DNA of 64,000 nt from Occallatibacter savannae (GTDB lineage Bacteria > Acidobacteriota > Terriglobia > Terriglobales > Acidobacteriaceae), in the NCBI RefSeq assembly GCF_003131205.1, contig NZ_QFFY01000002.1, forward strand, positions 891,016 through 955,015, read 5' to 3'. Every line of letters starts with the position of its first letter. Position 1 is the stretch's first letter. Below are positions 1-9,031 of this stretch, one piece after another. The position numbers and the translations under genes were made by a program. The notes under the pieces are model-generated. The model was not told the origin of the DNA and did no database searches. It saw nothing but the letters and a program-made list of their open reading frames with translations.

Positions 1-64
1 TTCAATCATTAGACGCATGGCTATTCCCGTCGCGACATAGCTTTAGATGGCAAATGCAGCTTCA

Positions 65-1300
65 TCATGATTCCACAGGCGCCGGCACCGGGGAACCGAG
101 CTGCTTGAGAGTGATGGCGGCCACCCGGCTGATCGCAGTTTCCGTTTCGACCCCGAACCCGACTGGGGCGATCGTGAGCAGGTCGCGAATCCTGGCCAGC
201 TCCATCTTCATGGACTCCCGAACTGCTCCTTCCGGTAGCAGCGGCTCGATCTGCCGGACGATGTTGCCGGCCGTAAATGCGTTTTGAATCAGCTCCGGAA
301 CCACCATCTTCCCGGCGATCAGGTTGGGCATGGCCACGAAAGGCACCTTCACGATACGCCGCGCGATCTCGTAGGTCAGCTTCGAAACCCGGTACACGGC
401 AATGAACGGATTGCCCAGCAGGGCAGCTTCCACCGTCGCCGTTCCGCTGGCCACCACCGAAGCCCGCGCGTGATACAGCGCGCCACGTGCGTCGTCCACC
501 GTGTGGACGGGCAAACCCTCGCCGTGGTGCCTCACCAGCGCCGCAAGCATCTTTCGCTGGGATGCATTCAGAGTAGGTGCAAGAGGGATGACGAACTCGA
601 ATTCCTTCCGCGAACCCGCCGCCCGCGGTCCGCGCAGCGACAGAATCCGCGCCGCCGCCAGCATCTGCGGCAGGTTATCGCCGATCTCCTTGGGGCGGCT
701 GCCCGGCAGCAGGGCGATCCACGAGCGCTCAGGATTCAGGCCGGCTTCGCGCGCAAAGCGTTCGCGCGTAATCTCCGGCGTCGACAGGTCCGCCAGCGGA
801 TGCCCGACAAACGTCACTTCCACCCCGTGCTCGCGGTAAAACGGCTCCTCGAACGGAAAGATCACCAGCATCTTGCTGACGTACTTCTGCACCAGCTTGA
901 TGCGGTGTTTTTTCCAAGCCCAGAGCTGCGGGCTCACAAAGAAGATCACCGGAATTCCAAGCCGGTGAAACTCCTCCGCTAGCTTGAAATGGATATCGGG
1001 AAAGTCGATCAGAATGGCGATATCCGGCCGGTGCTGGCGGATGGAGGCCTTCAGCTTGCGGAACTCCCGGTAAATCCGCGGCAGGTGCCGAACCACCTCG
1101 GTGATGCCCATGACCGCCACATCTTCTGACCGGACGATCCGCTTCAGTCCGGCCTGCACCATGCGCGGCCCGCCCATGCCGAGGAACGTGGCATCGCGTC
1201 CTGACAGCGCAAGCTGGTTGCGCAGCTCGTCGATCAGGAGTGCGCCATAGTGCTCGCCACTGGCCTCGCCGGCGGAGATAAAGATGGAGGGATCAGACAT
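65..1300 (-). CDS. lpxB: Lipid-A-disaccharide synthase
   Basis: LpxB joins UDP-2,3-diacylglucosamine to lipid X, giving the tetraacyl disaccharide of lipid A at the inner face of the cytoplasmic membrane. The 411-residue product starts with the family's GEASGEHYG motif (residues 11-19) and continues with PQLWAW (124-129), LLPGSR (197-202) and GTATVEA (286-292), all typical of this GT-B glycosyltransferase (GT19). It is about 30 residues longer than the E. coli enzyme, mostly through loop and C-terminal differences. The ATG at 1300 follows a G-rich stretch, and the N-terminus aligns with the family without extension. No other lpx gene is in the window; the stop lies 64 bases from the window edge, so its downstream neighbour is unseen. 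The identification is firm. Confidence 0.96.
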   Translation of the reverse strand: MSDPSIFISAGEASGEHYGALLIDELRNQLALSGRDATFLGMGGPRMVQAGLKRIVRSEDVAVMGITEVVRHLPRIYREFRKLKASIRQHRPDIAILIDFPDIHFKLAEEFHRLGIPVIFFVSPQLWAWKKHRIKLVQKYVSKMLVIFPFEEPFYREHGVEVTFVGHPLADLSTPEITRERFAREAGLNPERSWIALLPGSRPKEIGDNLPQMLAAARILSLRGPRAAGSRKEFEFVIPLAPTLNASQRKMLAALVRHHGEGLPVHTVDDARGALYHARASVVASGTATVEAALLGNPFIAVYRVSKLTYEIARRIVKVPFVAMPNLIAGKMVVPELIQNAFTAGNIVRQIEPLLPEGAVRESMKMELARIRDLLTIAPVGFGVETETAISRVAAITLKQLGSPVPAPVES

Positions 1301-1365
1301 TCATGCCCCGGTCCGCGCTCTTTGACTTCAATGATATAGGGCGGAAAACGGCAGAGCAGGCAACA

Positions 1366-1540
1366 GGACGGCAGGGACAAGGCGACGAGGGGACAAGGGA
1401 CAAAGGGACCGAGGGACAAAGGGACAGAGGGAGATACTCATCACCAACGATGAGACAGGCTGATCCTCTCAGCTAAGAGCTAAGAGCTAAGAGCTAAGAG
1501 CTAAGAGCCAAGAGCCAAGAGCCAGGAGCCAACAGCTAAT
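1366..1540. repeat. Two low-complexity intergenic repeat tracts
   Basis: The gap between lpxB and the SnoaL-like gene holds two degenerate tandem tracts. The first (about 1366-1432) repeats words like GGGACAAA. The second (about 1470-1536) is a near-perfect 8-base tandem, AGCTAAGA, that decays into AGCCAAGA. Related words occur in other gaps of the window, at about 9.4, 10.9, 11.1, 19.4, 50.5, 52.5, 53.1 and 57.4 kb. No coding potential or transposase is associated with them. Confidence 0.8.
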
Positions 1541-1548
1541 CCTGGCCC

Positions 1549-1986
1549 CTACGCCGCTCCCACCTGTAACTCCGCGCTCGCCTTCAGCCGGTGAACCAGC
1601 CCTTCCAGCTCCATGTAGTTCCTGCCGTCCTGGATCTGCCCGTCACGCACCACCAGGTAAGAGCAGCCCTCGAGCGCGACCTTCTGCAGGGTAGGCGCAA
1701 AGCCAAGCGCGTCGCCCAGATGCGTCATGTGGGCCACCCAGGTTACGGCGACGCGGTCGTCCTCGCACACGATATCGTGCACCGTGACATGCAGATCGGG
1801 AAACGCCGCGATGAACGAGCGGTGGATCTCCTTGAACTTCTCCGGGCCCACCAGCACCGCGTCCGCTTGCGGAAACCCGTAGGCCTTGCCGCCCGGGGCG
1901 AACATCTCGTCGATGGCTTCCTCGCGCTGTTTGTTCCAGACCTCTTCGAACCAGCGGTGGACAAGTTCACGATTGGCTGTGGACAT
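1549..1986 (-). CDS. SnoaL-like / NTF2-fold protein
   Basis: This 145-residue protein has the pattern of the SnoaL-like ester-cyclase branch of the NTF2-like superfamily. It opens with a helix (NRELVHRWFEEVWNK), then GPEKFKEIHRSFIAAFPDLHV, where the phrase F-P-D-L-H/x-V is the usual hallmark, and ends with beta strands including GRNYMELEGL. The family forms cone-shaped small-molecule-binding folds, and many members have no known substrate. The ATG at 1986 follows a G-rich ribosome-binding-like stretch. A longer reading to 2211 would run into the 3' end of the neighbouring porin gene (2085) and has no family support. A second protein of this type is at 27395. Function is unassigned. Confidence 0.82.
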   Translation of the reverse strand: MSTANRELVHRWFEEVWNKQREEAIDEMFAPGGKAYGFPQADAVLVGPEKFKEIHRSFIAAFPDLHVTVHDIVCEDDRVAVTWVAHMTHLGDALGFAPTLQKVALEGCSYLVVRDGQIQDGRNYMELEGLVHRLKASAELQVGAA

Positions 1987-2084
1987 GAGAGACCCCCGTG
2001 CGCCGAAGGATAGCAAAGACTCCGCACCGAAAACAGAGGAATGTTGATGCTGCCCTGCCAAGCCCCGACGCCGGTGCCTCACTC

Positions 2085-3404
2085 TCAGAAGCCCTGGCTC
2101 ACGCTCACCACAACGCTGTTCATCCCCGTGTGATTGGTTGCGCGCAGGAAGTGCCCGGCGAAAACATGCCCCGCCGTGAACTCGAGCTGCGTCAGACGGC
2201 TCACCTTCCACTTGGCCTGAACATCCGGCTCATGCCCGATAAAGTTCCCTTCCAATCCGTTCGAGGCGATCGTCACCTTGCCGCTGCCGTAGATCCCGTC
2301 CCTTCGATTCGTAAGCCAGAGCCAGTTTTCGGCTGCACCGAACGAAACCCCCGCCCCCGCCTTCTGCTGAAAAGCCGCCCGCGCATGTGTCAGGTTGGTC
2401 CAGCAGAACTGATCGGCAGCACCAACTTTGTCGTGGTTGCCGGGGAACAGCGTGTCAAACGCCTCGTGACGTCCGTCTTTCGCATCGCTGTCTCCGCTGC
2501 CCCGATTCAGCTCAACCCACGCCTTCGGCGCGTGCCGGGCATTGCGCCCGCTATAGCGCAGCATGGTGTGCGCAGCCCATGCCGACAGCGGCTCCCCCGC
2601 ATATGATCCGCGTTGAATCGCCGCTTCCATGCCGTAATCGAAGCGATCCGGCAGACTTCCCGCCCACCGCACTCCCGCAGTCTTTTCGTCGAGATTGCCC
2701 GACCGGCCAATCTCGCCCTTCACCCCGTGCTCCAGCTTCCAGAAGGCGTACGGCTCGACGACCGCCGCCGGCGCCAGCTTGGCAAACGAGGCATACAGCC
2801 CATGAAAATGCTCCCCCGGAGTCGGCATGGCGAAGCCATCAATCGCGATCTTGTCCGACACTCCCGAAAACGCGTCGAGCTGCATGCGCTTCGACCGCAC
2901 CGTGAGCCGCGCTGCATCAAACGTGCGCCCCACATTCGACCAGTTTCCATCCGACAGCAGTCTTCCTTCGCCGAACTCCAGCCCCTGCCTGCCCGCACGC
3001 AGTGTGAGCGCGCGCGTCTCGCGATTACCAAGCTCCACATACCCAAGACGCAGATCGATCGGATCCTTCTGCGTCGAGGGCGGCGGCGTCACATTGGTGA
3101 AGAACACGCGCGCATCCTGCGCCTGCAGGAAGAACCGCAGCGAGTCGAGCGGCGTGGCATCGAGACTCAGCCGCATCCGATGCAGCAGATACGTGTTGTC
3201 TTTCGCTCTGAACTGAACCCCCGCCAGCGTCTCCACGCGCATCCGTTCTTCCGCGCTGAACTTCAGCCATGACGGCAGTTCCGCATTCAGATAACCTGCC
3301 GGACTCGTGCTCGTATTCCCCCGCTTATCCGCACACCGGGTTTCAAGAGACGAGCTCAACGCAATCACCAGACAGCAACAGCACACCACGATCTTTCTCA
3401 TCAT
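2085..3404 (-). CDS. Alginate-export-type outer-membrane porin
   Basis: The 439-residue product has a signal peptide (residues 1 to about 25, with an unusual run of four Cys) followed by a beta-rich body of alternating hydrophobic residues. It ends in SVSQGF, a terminal Phe as in the C-terminal beta-signal recognised by the outer-membrane assembly machinery. The segments GYVELGNRETRALTLRAGRQ and FGEGRLLSDGNWSNVGRTFD match the alginate_exp (AlgE-like) family as I know it; members are monomeric barrels exporting or importing polysaccharides and other solutes. There is no alginate gene nearby, so alginate is unlikely as the substrate. The start is the ATG at 3404 (a second ATG follows at once). 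It is divergent from the DHFR-like gene. Confidence 0.82.
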   Translation of the reverse strand: MMRKIVVCCCCLVIALSSSLETRCADKRGNTSTSPAGYLNAELPSWLKFSAEERMRVETLAGVQFRAKDNTYLLHRMRLSLDATPLDSLRFFLQAQDARVFFTNVTPPPSTQKDPIDLRLGYVELGNRETRALTLRAGRQGLEFGEGRLLSDGNWSNVGRTFDAARLTVRSKRMQLDAFSGVSDKIAIDGFAMPTPGEHFHGLYASFAKLAPAAVVEPYAFWKLEHGVKGEIGRSGNLDEKTAGVRWAGSLPDRFDYGMEAAIQRGSYAGEPLSAWAAHTMLRYSGRNARHAPKAWVELNRGSGDSDAKDGRHEAFDTLFPGNHDKVGAADQFCWTNLTHARAAFQQKAGAGVSFGAAENWLWLTNRRDGIYGSGKVTIASNGLEGNFIGHEPDVQAKWKVSRLTQLEFTAGHVFAGHFLRATNHTGMNSVVVSVSQGF

Positions 3405-3567
3405 GCCGACAAACCTTCGCGCGGTCCCGAGAAGAGCCCGACTCTGGTTTCATCGGCGCCGATCCTTAGAGAATGAGGGCCCTATGCGCGCGGCACACTG
3501 CGCCCCTGCCGCATTGCTCCCGCTGCCATGCGGCGCTATCCTGAGTTTCCCGGAGGCGATGCGCTCG

Positions 3568-4092
3568 ATGGCCCGACTCGTGTATGCCCTCAACCAGTCC
3601 CTCGATGGATACGTCGACCACACCCGCATGGGGCCGCCTCATCCCGAGCTCTTTCGCCACTTCATCGAGCTCACGCGCGCCTCATCGGGCCTGCTCTACG
3701 GCCGCCGCACCTACGAGATCATGAGCTACTGGCAAACCGATCTTCCCGATTGGAACGCGGACGAACACGCATTCGCCGCAGCATGGCGCAGCAAGCCCAA
3801 GTGGGTTGTGTCGCGCACGCTGCATTTCGCAGGCCCCAACGCCACGCTTCTCGACCGCGACTTCGCTTCAGCCATACGCGCATTGAAGTCTCAGCTCGAA
3901 GGCGAGCTTCTCGTTGCCGGACCAAACCTCGCAGCGACCCTCACCGATCTCATCGACGAGTACCGCCTCTACGTTCATCCCGTCGTGCTCGGCTCCGGCC
4001 AGCCCTTCTTCGCCGCTGCCCGGCCTCCGCTCCGCGTAACGGCCACCGATCAGGTCGCTGGTGTAATCCGGCTGACCTGCGTTCCCGCATAA
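3568..4092 (+). CDS. RibD C-terminal / dihydrofolate reductase-like protein
   Basis: This 174-residue protein begins MARLVYALNQSLDGYV, the typical opening of the RibD_C/DHFR-like family (strand, then S-x-D-G). It continues with GRRTYE (residues 45-50) and a late LVAGPNLAATL segment corresponding to the NADPH-binding G-G/P-x-x-L region. Members are stand-alone NAD(P)H-dependent reductases, often of unknown substrate, distinct from true folate enzymes. I place the start at 3568 because a GGAGG at 3552-3556 lies 11 bases upstream; the ATG at 3559 would leave only two bases. A longer reading to 3307 adds an N-terminus with no family match that overlaps the divergent porin gene. Confidence 0.83.
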   Translation: MARLVYALNQSLDGYVDHTRMGPPHPELFRHFIELTRASSGLLYGRRTYEIMSYWQTDLPDWNADEHAFAAAWRSKPKWVVSRTLHFAGPNATLLDRDFASAIRALKSQLEGELLVAGPNLAATLTDLIDEYRLYVHPVVLGSGQPFFAAARPPLRVTATDQVAGVIRLTCVPA

Positions 4093-4267
4093 AATGTCGC
4101 TTGGTCTGGAGTAGAGCCAGATCCCGCACACGGCAACGACCAAGAATGCAGGAATATGCCAGCCCAGCAGGGCCTACCAGTTCCGAAATCTTGTTATTTC
4201 CGCATACGCGGTTCTCCATCAGCGATACCTAGAACGCGCTAAAACGGGTTGATCCGCAGGGGTGCTT

Positions 4268-5377
4268 TTATCTCCTAGCTTCGATTTTGAAGGAGATTTG
4301 TGCGGGCTTGGCTGCCGTATCAAGCCATGCCGTGTAATGTCCAGGCGGCAGCGAACATGCGCTCCGATCATATAGCTTTCTAATGCAGTCGATGTGTCCA
4401 GAGCACGCGGAATAGGCTGCTCGATTGACCCAGCGTGTGTCGCAATCGTTCACGGATTCCTGACTCGTGTACTGTGCGTGCGCGATTTGTTCGCCGTCTT
4501 TGAATAGCCATTTCGAGTAAAGGTCTAGCCTCATCATCGCGCTAATCGGGCAAGAGATTCGCAGGTATTGCGTTCCGTCCTGTTCAATCACTAGGTGCTT
4601 TGTCCAGCTAGAATTCTCGACGGCTCCCTGAGCATTCACGCCAGGCGAAAAGCAACCCCTGGCTCCTTTGCATCGGCAGGTCAGTGAGAATCCGATGGCG
4701 TCACCGGACGCATAGAGTGGCTTGTCCGAACTTACGCGGCATTCGTTCAGCGTCGCAAACTTGGTGGCATGAATGCGCACTTGGCCGTCATCGCCATATT
4801 CGCTGGCTTCGGACACCCTATCGCCCTTGCGGGTCCAAACTGATCTCTTACGTCCGTCAGGATAAAAGCGGGTTTCCGTCGAAGTGTTTCTTCTCACTTC
4901 AGTGGTCATTTCCAGGTGACCCTGCTCGTCGAAGACCTTATGGTGTACCGGCTTTCCGTGGCGCCATTCGCCCTGCGTTTTAATCCTACCGTTCAGGTAA
5001 TAGCCCGTTCGTATCCCATCTAAGATACCGCCCCGGTACGTCGAATCTCCCTCGATCGCGCCACTCTCATAAAAGGAATGTTCGACGCCCTCCGCATGAT
5101 TGTGCTCGAAGGGGATTTTCATCATGGGCTTGCCATCGGGGTAGTAGCCTGTTGCGAGACCGTCCGGAACAGTACCGGAGACCGGTGCAATGTTGCCCCA
5201 TGTATCCGTATGTTGTCTCGCAATCTCTTTGGCCCCCTGCTTGAATATCAATTCTGAGTTGTACGACCACGAATTTCCGGGCACGGCCCGTACGGTGACG
5301 GCTTCCTGGGCAAGCATGTGAGAAGCGCAAGCCACACAGGTTACAGCAATAAAACCGATAAGATCCGCACTTTTCAC
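4268..5377 (-). CDS. Secreted YwqK/MORN-variant repeat protein
   Basis: The 369-residue product has a signal peptide ending near residue 23 (ASHMLAQ). Residues about 70-190 carry several copies of the MORN-variant repeat (G-x-Y-x-x-G or F-Y-x-x-G-x-x): GYYPDGKPMM, SFYESGAIEGDSTY, GYYLNGRIKTQGEW, FDEQGHLEMTTEV and RFYPDGRKRSVW. Such repeats form stacked beta hairpins. Proteins with them are often annotated as YwqK-type antitoxins, but here the export signal and the Cys-rich C-terminal half (about ten Cys after residue 210) argue for an extracytoplasmic protein, not an antitoxin. The C-terminal half is unrecognised. It is convergent with the DHFR-like gene and divergent from the small secreted protein at 5689. 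Confidence 0.7.
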   Translation of the reverse strand: MKSADLIGFIAVTCVACASHMLAQEAVTVRAVPGNSWSYNSELIFKQGAKEIARQHTDTWGNIAPVSGTVPDGLATGYYPDGKPMMKIPFEHNHAEGVEHSFYESGAIEGDSTYRGGILDGIRTGYYLNGRIKTQGEWRHGKPVHHKVFDEQGHLEMTTEVRRNTSTETRFYPDGRKRSVWTRKGDRVSEASEYGDDGQVRIHATKFATLNECRVSSDKPLYASGDAIGFSLTCRCKGARGCFSPGVNAQGAVENSSWTKHLVIEQDGTQYLRISCPISAMMRLDLYSKWLFKDGEQIAHAQYTSQESVNDCDTRWVNRAAYSACSGHIDCIRKLYDRSACSLPPGHYTAWLDTAAKPAQISFKIEARR

Positions 5378-5688
5378 CGCACGTCACCACCCGCATCATC
5401 CCTATCGTTCATATCGTAGATCGAACAAGGGCCAACAACCTGCAGATGAATTGCGAGAGATTGGTCCCGATACGGAGCCTATTTCCCGAACTCCGACTAT
5501 CCGCGGCGTCGAAACACCAGCTGCCGTTATCGAGCCGCTCCGGTCATCGATCCCGCGCGCTTTACGGAAACTCACCGGCCCGGCTGCTCACTTTGGGCCA
5601 TAGACGGCCGCGTTGCAAAGGCATACTATCCGCATCAGTTCCCATACCCTTTCTGGTGCTGTCCGTTGCACACAGACCCGAGCGATAG
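5378..5688. other. Divergent intergenic region, 311 bp
   Basis: This gap separates two divergent genes for exported proteins, so it must hold both promoters. I see no clear -35/-10 pair, no strong palindrome and no member of the repeat families found elsewhere in the window. Short open frames across it lack ribosome-binding sites. Confidence 0.5.
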
Positions 5689-6156
5689 ATGATCAAGCTG
5701 GTCGCTGTTCTTATGTGCGTGATGATTCCTGTCTCCGCGTGGGGGCTGGACAGCGGATTCAAAATCGGATACGACGGTGGATCGCTTCAGAACGTGAAGG
5801 CTGGAGACCCGGTCGAACTGCACATCGGCGCCTCCGCCGTTCGCCTCGTCAAAGACGGAAAAGACCTGGCGCTCATCCCTGCATCCGCAGTCACTGAGAT
5901 CACCTACGGGCAGGACGTTCACCGGCGCGTGGGTGAGGCGATCGCCCTCGGGGTCGTGACCTGGGGAGTGGGCGGCCTGCTCGCGCTGTCGAAATCGAAG
6001 AAGCACTTCATCGGGCTGACTTGGGACGATTCCGGCCAGAAGGGTGGTTTCGCCTTCCGTGCCGACAAGCGCGACTACCGAGGAATCCTGACCGGCCTCG
6101 AAGGAATCACCGGAAAGAAGGCAGTCGACTCGCACGCCATGACCGTGAAGAACTAA
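5689..6156 (+). CDS. Small exported protein of unknown function
   Basis: The 155-residue protein has an N-terminal signal (MIKLVAVLMCVMIPVSAWG). A beta-rich domain follows (KAGDPVELHIGASAVRLVKD, LALIPASAVTEITYGQDVHRR), then one hydrophobic glycine-rich helix (IALGVVTWGVGGLLAL, residues about 84-99) and a basic SKSKKHFIGLTW motif. The look is of a periplasmic or membrane-tethered protein with a small PH-like or lipocalin-like beta domain, but I do not recognise a family. No function can be assigned. It is divergent from the YwqK-like gene and 237 bases upstream of the macro-domain gene. Confidence 0.65.
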   Translation: MIKLVAVLMCVMIPVSAWGLDSGFKIGYDGGSLQNVKAGDPVELHIGASAVRLVKDGKDLALIPASAVTEITYGQDVHRRVGEAIALGVVTWGVGGLLALSKSKKHFIGLTWDDSGQKGGFAFRADKRDYRGILTGLEGITGKKAVDSHAMTVKN

Positions 6157-6393
6157 CTCGCGCGTCTCGCTCCCTACAGCCCTACCTTTACCCCGTTTTA
6201 GCGCTCTGGTGAGTTCGCGCCTGCTTGGAGTCGTGCCTGAACACCCTTTGCCACAACCACAGAGATGCGTAGTCCACACAGAAATCAGCGGCTCCAATGG
6301 GCGTGACGATTCCCCCGAGAAATCGCGAATGATCACACGGACCTGCGATCCCCATCACCGAGCAGCGCCAGCCAACCGTTTATAGGGAAAGCG

Positions 6394-6933
6394 ATGGACG
6401 AACAACGCGTCGAACTCGTGTTTGTGGACGAAAGTCCAGACGTGGTGAACTCGTGGGCCAGTGCCTTCGGACGCCGGCGGCCGGAGCACCTCAAGTTCAT
6501 GCTCGGAAATCTGTTTCATAGTGGTCCCGGCGTTATCGTCACACCGAGTAACTCAGAAGGCGAGCTCAGCGCCGGAGTTGACTTTCAATTGAAGATGCTA
6601 TTCCCGGAGCTTGAAGCAAAGCTGGAACAGCACATCCGCATTGAGCCGGCAGGACGTCTTCACATCGAAAGGCCGGTCTGGATCGAGACTGGAAATATCG
6701 AACATCCAGCGGTCATCTTCTCGGCTCTGCTGAACTCTCCTTCCGATCCTGCAACACCGAATCGTGTCTACAAGGCAAGCCTCGCCGTGTTCCGGCTTGT
6801 CCAACAGCATGGTTTTCCAGGTCTCACGCGCAGGGTGCTTATCCCCGGCTTCGGAACGGGAGTCGCTGGACTCGATGCGGATGTAGCGGCACGAAAGATG
6901 TGCCAGGCCTACTTCCGCTCAGTCGAGCGGTAG
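6394..6933 (+). CDS. Macro-domain protein
   Basis: The 179-residue protein matches the macro (Appr-1-p processing) fold. VIVTPSNSEGELSAGVD (residues about 48-64) corresponds to the conserved V-N-A-A/S-N-x-x-L-x-G-G-x-G-V-D ADP-ribose loop, in a diverged form. VLIPGFGTGVAGLDADVAARKM near the C-terminus corresponds to the P-x-x-G/S-T-G-x-x-G phosphate loop and following helix. The family binds or hydrolyses ADP-ribose and its derivatives in the cytoplasm. The first loop lacks the usual N-A-A-N triad, so catalysis is uncertain. It is flanked by unknowns (5689 and 7035) on the same strand; an operon is possible, but the gaps of 237 and 101 bases make it doubtful. Confidence 0.72.
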   Translation: MDEQRVELVFVDESPDVVNSWASAFGRRRPEHLKFMLGNLFHSGPGVIVTPSNSEGELSAGVDFQLKMLFPELEAKLEQHIRIEPAGRLHIERPVWIETGNIEHPAVIFSALLNSPSDPATPNRVYKASLAVFRLVQQHGFPGLTRRVLIPGFGTGVAGLDADVAARKMCQAYFRSVER

Positions 6934-7034
6934 AGCACAACTTCATCGGCGGCTGACTTGGACGCAGAATCCAGCAGCCACCGCGAGTTTTTGAATGCGG
7001 CAAGCGGGCCAGAATCGGGGGTGAATGAGCGGTC

Positions 7035-7760
7035 ATGAGATTCGCGATAGCTGTAGGCGTAATTCTAGTTGTGGGATTGCTCGCCATTATCTTTCAAAGG
7101 CGGCAACGAACAGACCTTTCGGAACGATGCGCCCGCGTGCTGGCTGCTACGGCAAAACTCTCGCCCACAAAGACCACCGTATCCAATTCTGGCGCCGATC
7201 TCTCTGTTGCGGGCAGGCAGGTCCATGTGCGCGCCCGAATCGAGAACCGGAAGCGGAGCAGGGAGAAATTCTTTGTGGCCCTGGCAGTCGACCTGTTTGT
7301 AGACGGCGTACTACAGCCGCTTACTTTGGGAGCAGTTGGAGTGGCGAATACAGATCAGGATGCAGAGGACACCGCGATTGAAGAATGGGCGCAGTACGTC
7401 GGCATTGCGCTATTCGAGGCACTCGCCTCAGATCGTGATGCAGGTCTGCCATTGGATGGCTTCGCTGCTTTCGCTGGGCTGACTGGCGTCCGCGGTGCCG
7501 AAGTCTCTTTGCCCGAGCATATGACTAGAGACCTCCTCGGACCATTGAAGACAGTGGCGCCGCTGCTCATGTCCTCCGAAAGTGAATTCCATTCAATATC
7601 GATCATGGTCACCGTGCAGCAGGGCGCGATTACGGGTGGTGAATGCCGCGTGGATGGCCTCATTTCGTCGGAGGCCCTTACGGCAGTTCAGGATTTTCCG
7701 TGGCCGAAGACCCCGGCTGAGTACCTGTTGAAACAGTTCTACGTTCTCCGTCGACGATAG
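7035..7760 (+). CDS. Membrane-anchored protein of unknown function
   Basis: The 241-residue protein begins with a single transmembrane segment or uncleaved signal (residues 3-20, FAIAVGVILVVGLLAIIF) followed by RRQR, which predicts an N-in anchor. The rest is a soluble domain with alternating strands and helices, containing AEDTAIEEWAQYVGIALFEALA and a late VTVQQGAITGGECRVDGLIS. It may belong to the DUF6348 group, but I cannot confirm this by eye. It follows the macro-domain gene on the same strand and is convergent with the DAHP synthase gene, 58 bases away. No function is proposed. Confidence 0.6.
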   Translation: MRFAIAVGVILVVGLLAIIFQRRQRTDLSERCARVLAATAKLSPTKTTVSNSGADLSVAGRQVHVRARIENRKRSREKFFVALAVDLFVDGVLQPLTLGAVGVANTDQDAEDTAIEEWAQYVGIALFEALASDRDAGLPLDGFAAFAGLTGVRGAEVSLPEHMTRDLLGPLKTVAPLLMSSESEFHSISIMVTVQQGAITGGECRVDGLISSEALTAVQDFPWPKTPAEYLLKQFYVLRRR

Positions 7761-7818
7761 GCGACTCGCAGGGCAAGCGAAATTTCTCGAGAAGCAGAGG
7801 AGCAGGCTCGCAAACCGG

Positions 7819-8907
7819 TCAGCGAACCGCAGCCGCCCCAACGCGATCCAGCGACTCGCGCCTTGCGCGCGTGGCCTCTGCCAGCTCCTTCAGCAGCGGA
7901 TACGTCTGGTCCCAGTCGATGCAGGCATCGGTGATGCTCTGGCCGTAAGTGAGCGGCTTTCCGGAAACCAGCTTCTGCGCTCCCGCAACCAGATTGCTCT
8001 CGAGCATCACACCGATAATGTCCGCATTGCCTCCCGCGATCTGCGCAGCCACATCGCGGCAAACAACCGGCTGTCGGTTGTGGTCCTTGCTGCTGTTGGC
8101 GTGGCTGCAGTCGATCATGATGCGCGGCTGCAGGCCCGCCTTCTGCATGGATTCGGAGGTTTGCGCGACGGCCTCGGCGGTGTAGTTCACCATCTTGCGT
8201 CCGCCGCGCAAAATAATGTGCGTCTCGTTGTTGCCGCGCGTGACAAAGATGGCCGACTGGCCGTGCTTGGTGTGGCCCAGAAACGTATGCGAATTCGCCG
8301 CCGACAGGATCGCGTCAATGGCCACCTGGATATCACCCGACGTCCCGTTCTTGAACCCCACCGGGCACGAGACACCCGACACCAGCTGCCGGTGCACCTG
8401 GCTCTCCGTGGTGCGCGCGCCGATCGCTCCCCAGCTCACCAGCCCCGCAATGTACTGCGGCGAAATCATGTCGAGAAACTCAGTTCCCGACGGCACGGCC
8501 ATGTCGGCCAGATCGAGCAGCAGATTGCGCGCCAGCCGCAGCCCGTCATTGATCTTGTATGACCCGTCGAGATGCGGATCGTTGATCAGGCCCTTCCAGC
8601 CCACCGTCGTGCGCGGCTTTTCAAAGTAGACCCGCATCACGATCTCGAGCTCGCCGGCAAACTCCTCTCTCGCCTTTTTCAGCAGCGCCGCATACTCCAC
8701 CGCAGCCTTCGTATCGTGAATAGAGCATGGCCCAACCAGAACCAGCAGCCGCGGATCGCGATGCGCCAGGATGCGCGAGATGGCCAGCCGGGCGTTGAAG
8801 ATGGTCGCGATAGCCTCATCGGAAACCGGCCTCTCCTCCTCCAGAAACACCGGAGGGAGGACCACCTTGGTCCACTGAATGCGAAGATCTTCAATGCCTG
8901 GATTCAT
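7819..8907 (-). CDS. aroG: 3-deoxy-7-phosphoheptulonate synthase, type I alpha
   Basis: DAHP synthase condenses phosphoenolpyruvate with erythrose 4-phosphate, the first step of the shikimate pathway to aromatic amino acids. Motifs of the AroF/G/H class are all present: GPCSIHD (59-65), EKPRTTVGWKG (96-106), GARTTESQ (163-170), a PVGFKNGTSG stretch (182-191), LRGG, and DCSHANSSKDH (266-276) with the metal-binding Cys/His. The 362-residue length agrees with the 350-residue E. coli enzymes. I use the ATG at 8907 because a GGAG lies eight bases upstream; a longer reading to 9000 has no family support. Which feedback class it belongs to (Phe, Tyr or Trp) cannot be read from the sequence, so the symbol denotes the family. 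The gene stands alone. Confidence 0.95.
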   Translation of the reverse strand: MNPGIEDLRIQWTKVVLPPVFLEEERPVSDEAIATIFNARLAISRILAHRDPRLLVLVGPCSIHDTKAAVEYAALLKKAREEFAGELEIVMRVYFEKPRTTVGWKGLINDPHLDGSYKINDGLRLARNLLLDLADMAVPSGTEFLDMISPQYIAGLVSWGAIGARTTESQVHRQLVSGVSCPVGFKNGTSGDIQVAIDAILSAANSHTFLGHTKHGQSAIFVTRGNNETHIILRGGRKMVNYTAEAVAQTSESMQKAGLQPRIMIDCSHANSSKDHNRQPVVCRDVAAQIAGGNADIIGVMLESNLVAGAQKLVSGKPLTYGQSITDACIDWDQTYPLLKELAEATRARRESLDRVGAAAVR

Positions 8908-9031
8908 GGGAAACTCCAGATTAACAGTTGATGACTCGCCCGCACGAGGGCCGGACGCCATCTCGGCGACTCTTTGCCTCTCCGCGCTCTTTTCAGCCAA
9001 CCTGCACAGCCCTTTGTCCGTCCGTTCTAAT

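Noticed and set aside
1470..1536. Tandem 8-base repeat as a CRISPR array
   Set aside because: Units are only 8 bases, with no spacers and no cas genes.
4093..4267. Minus-strand stretch reading ALLGWHIPAFLVVAVCGIW as a small membrane protein
   Set aside because: A stop lies just before it, no start codon or ribosome-binding site, and it overlaps the gap only; probably chance.
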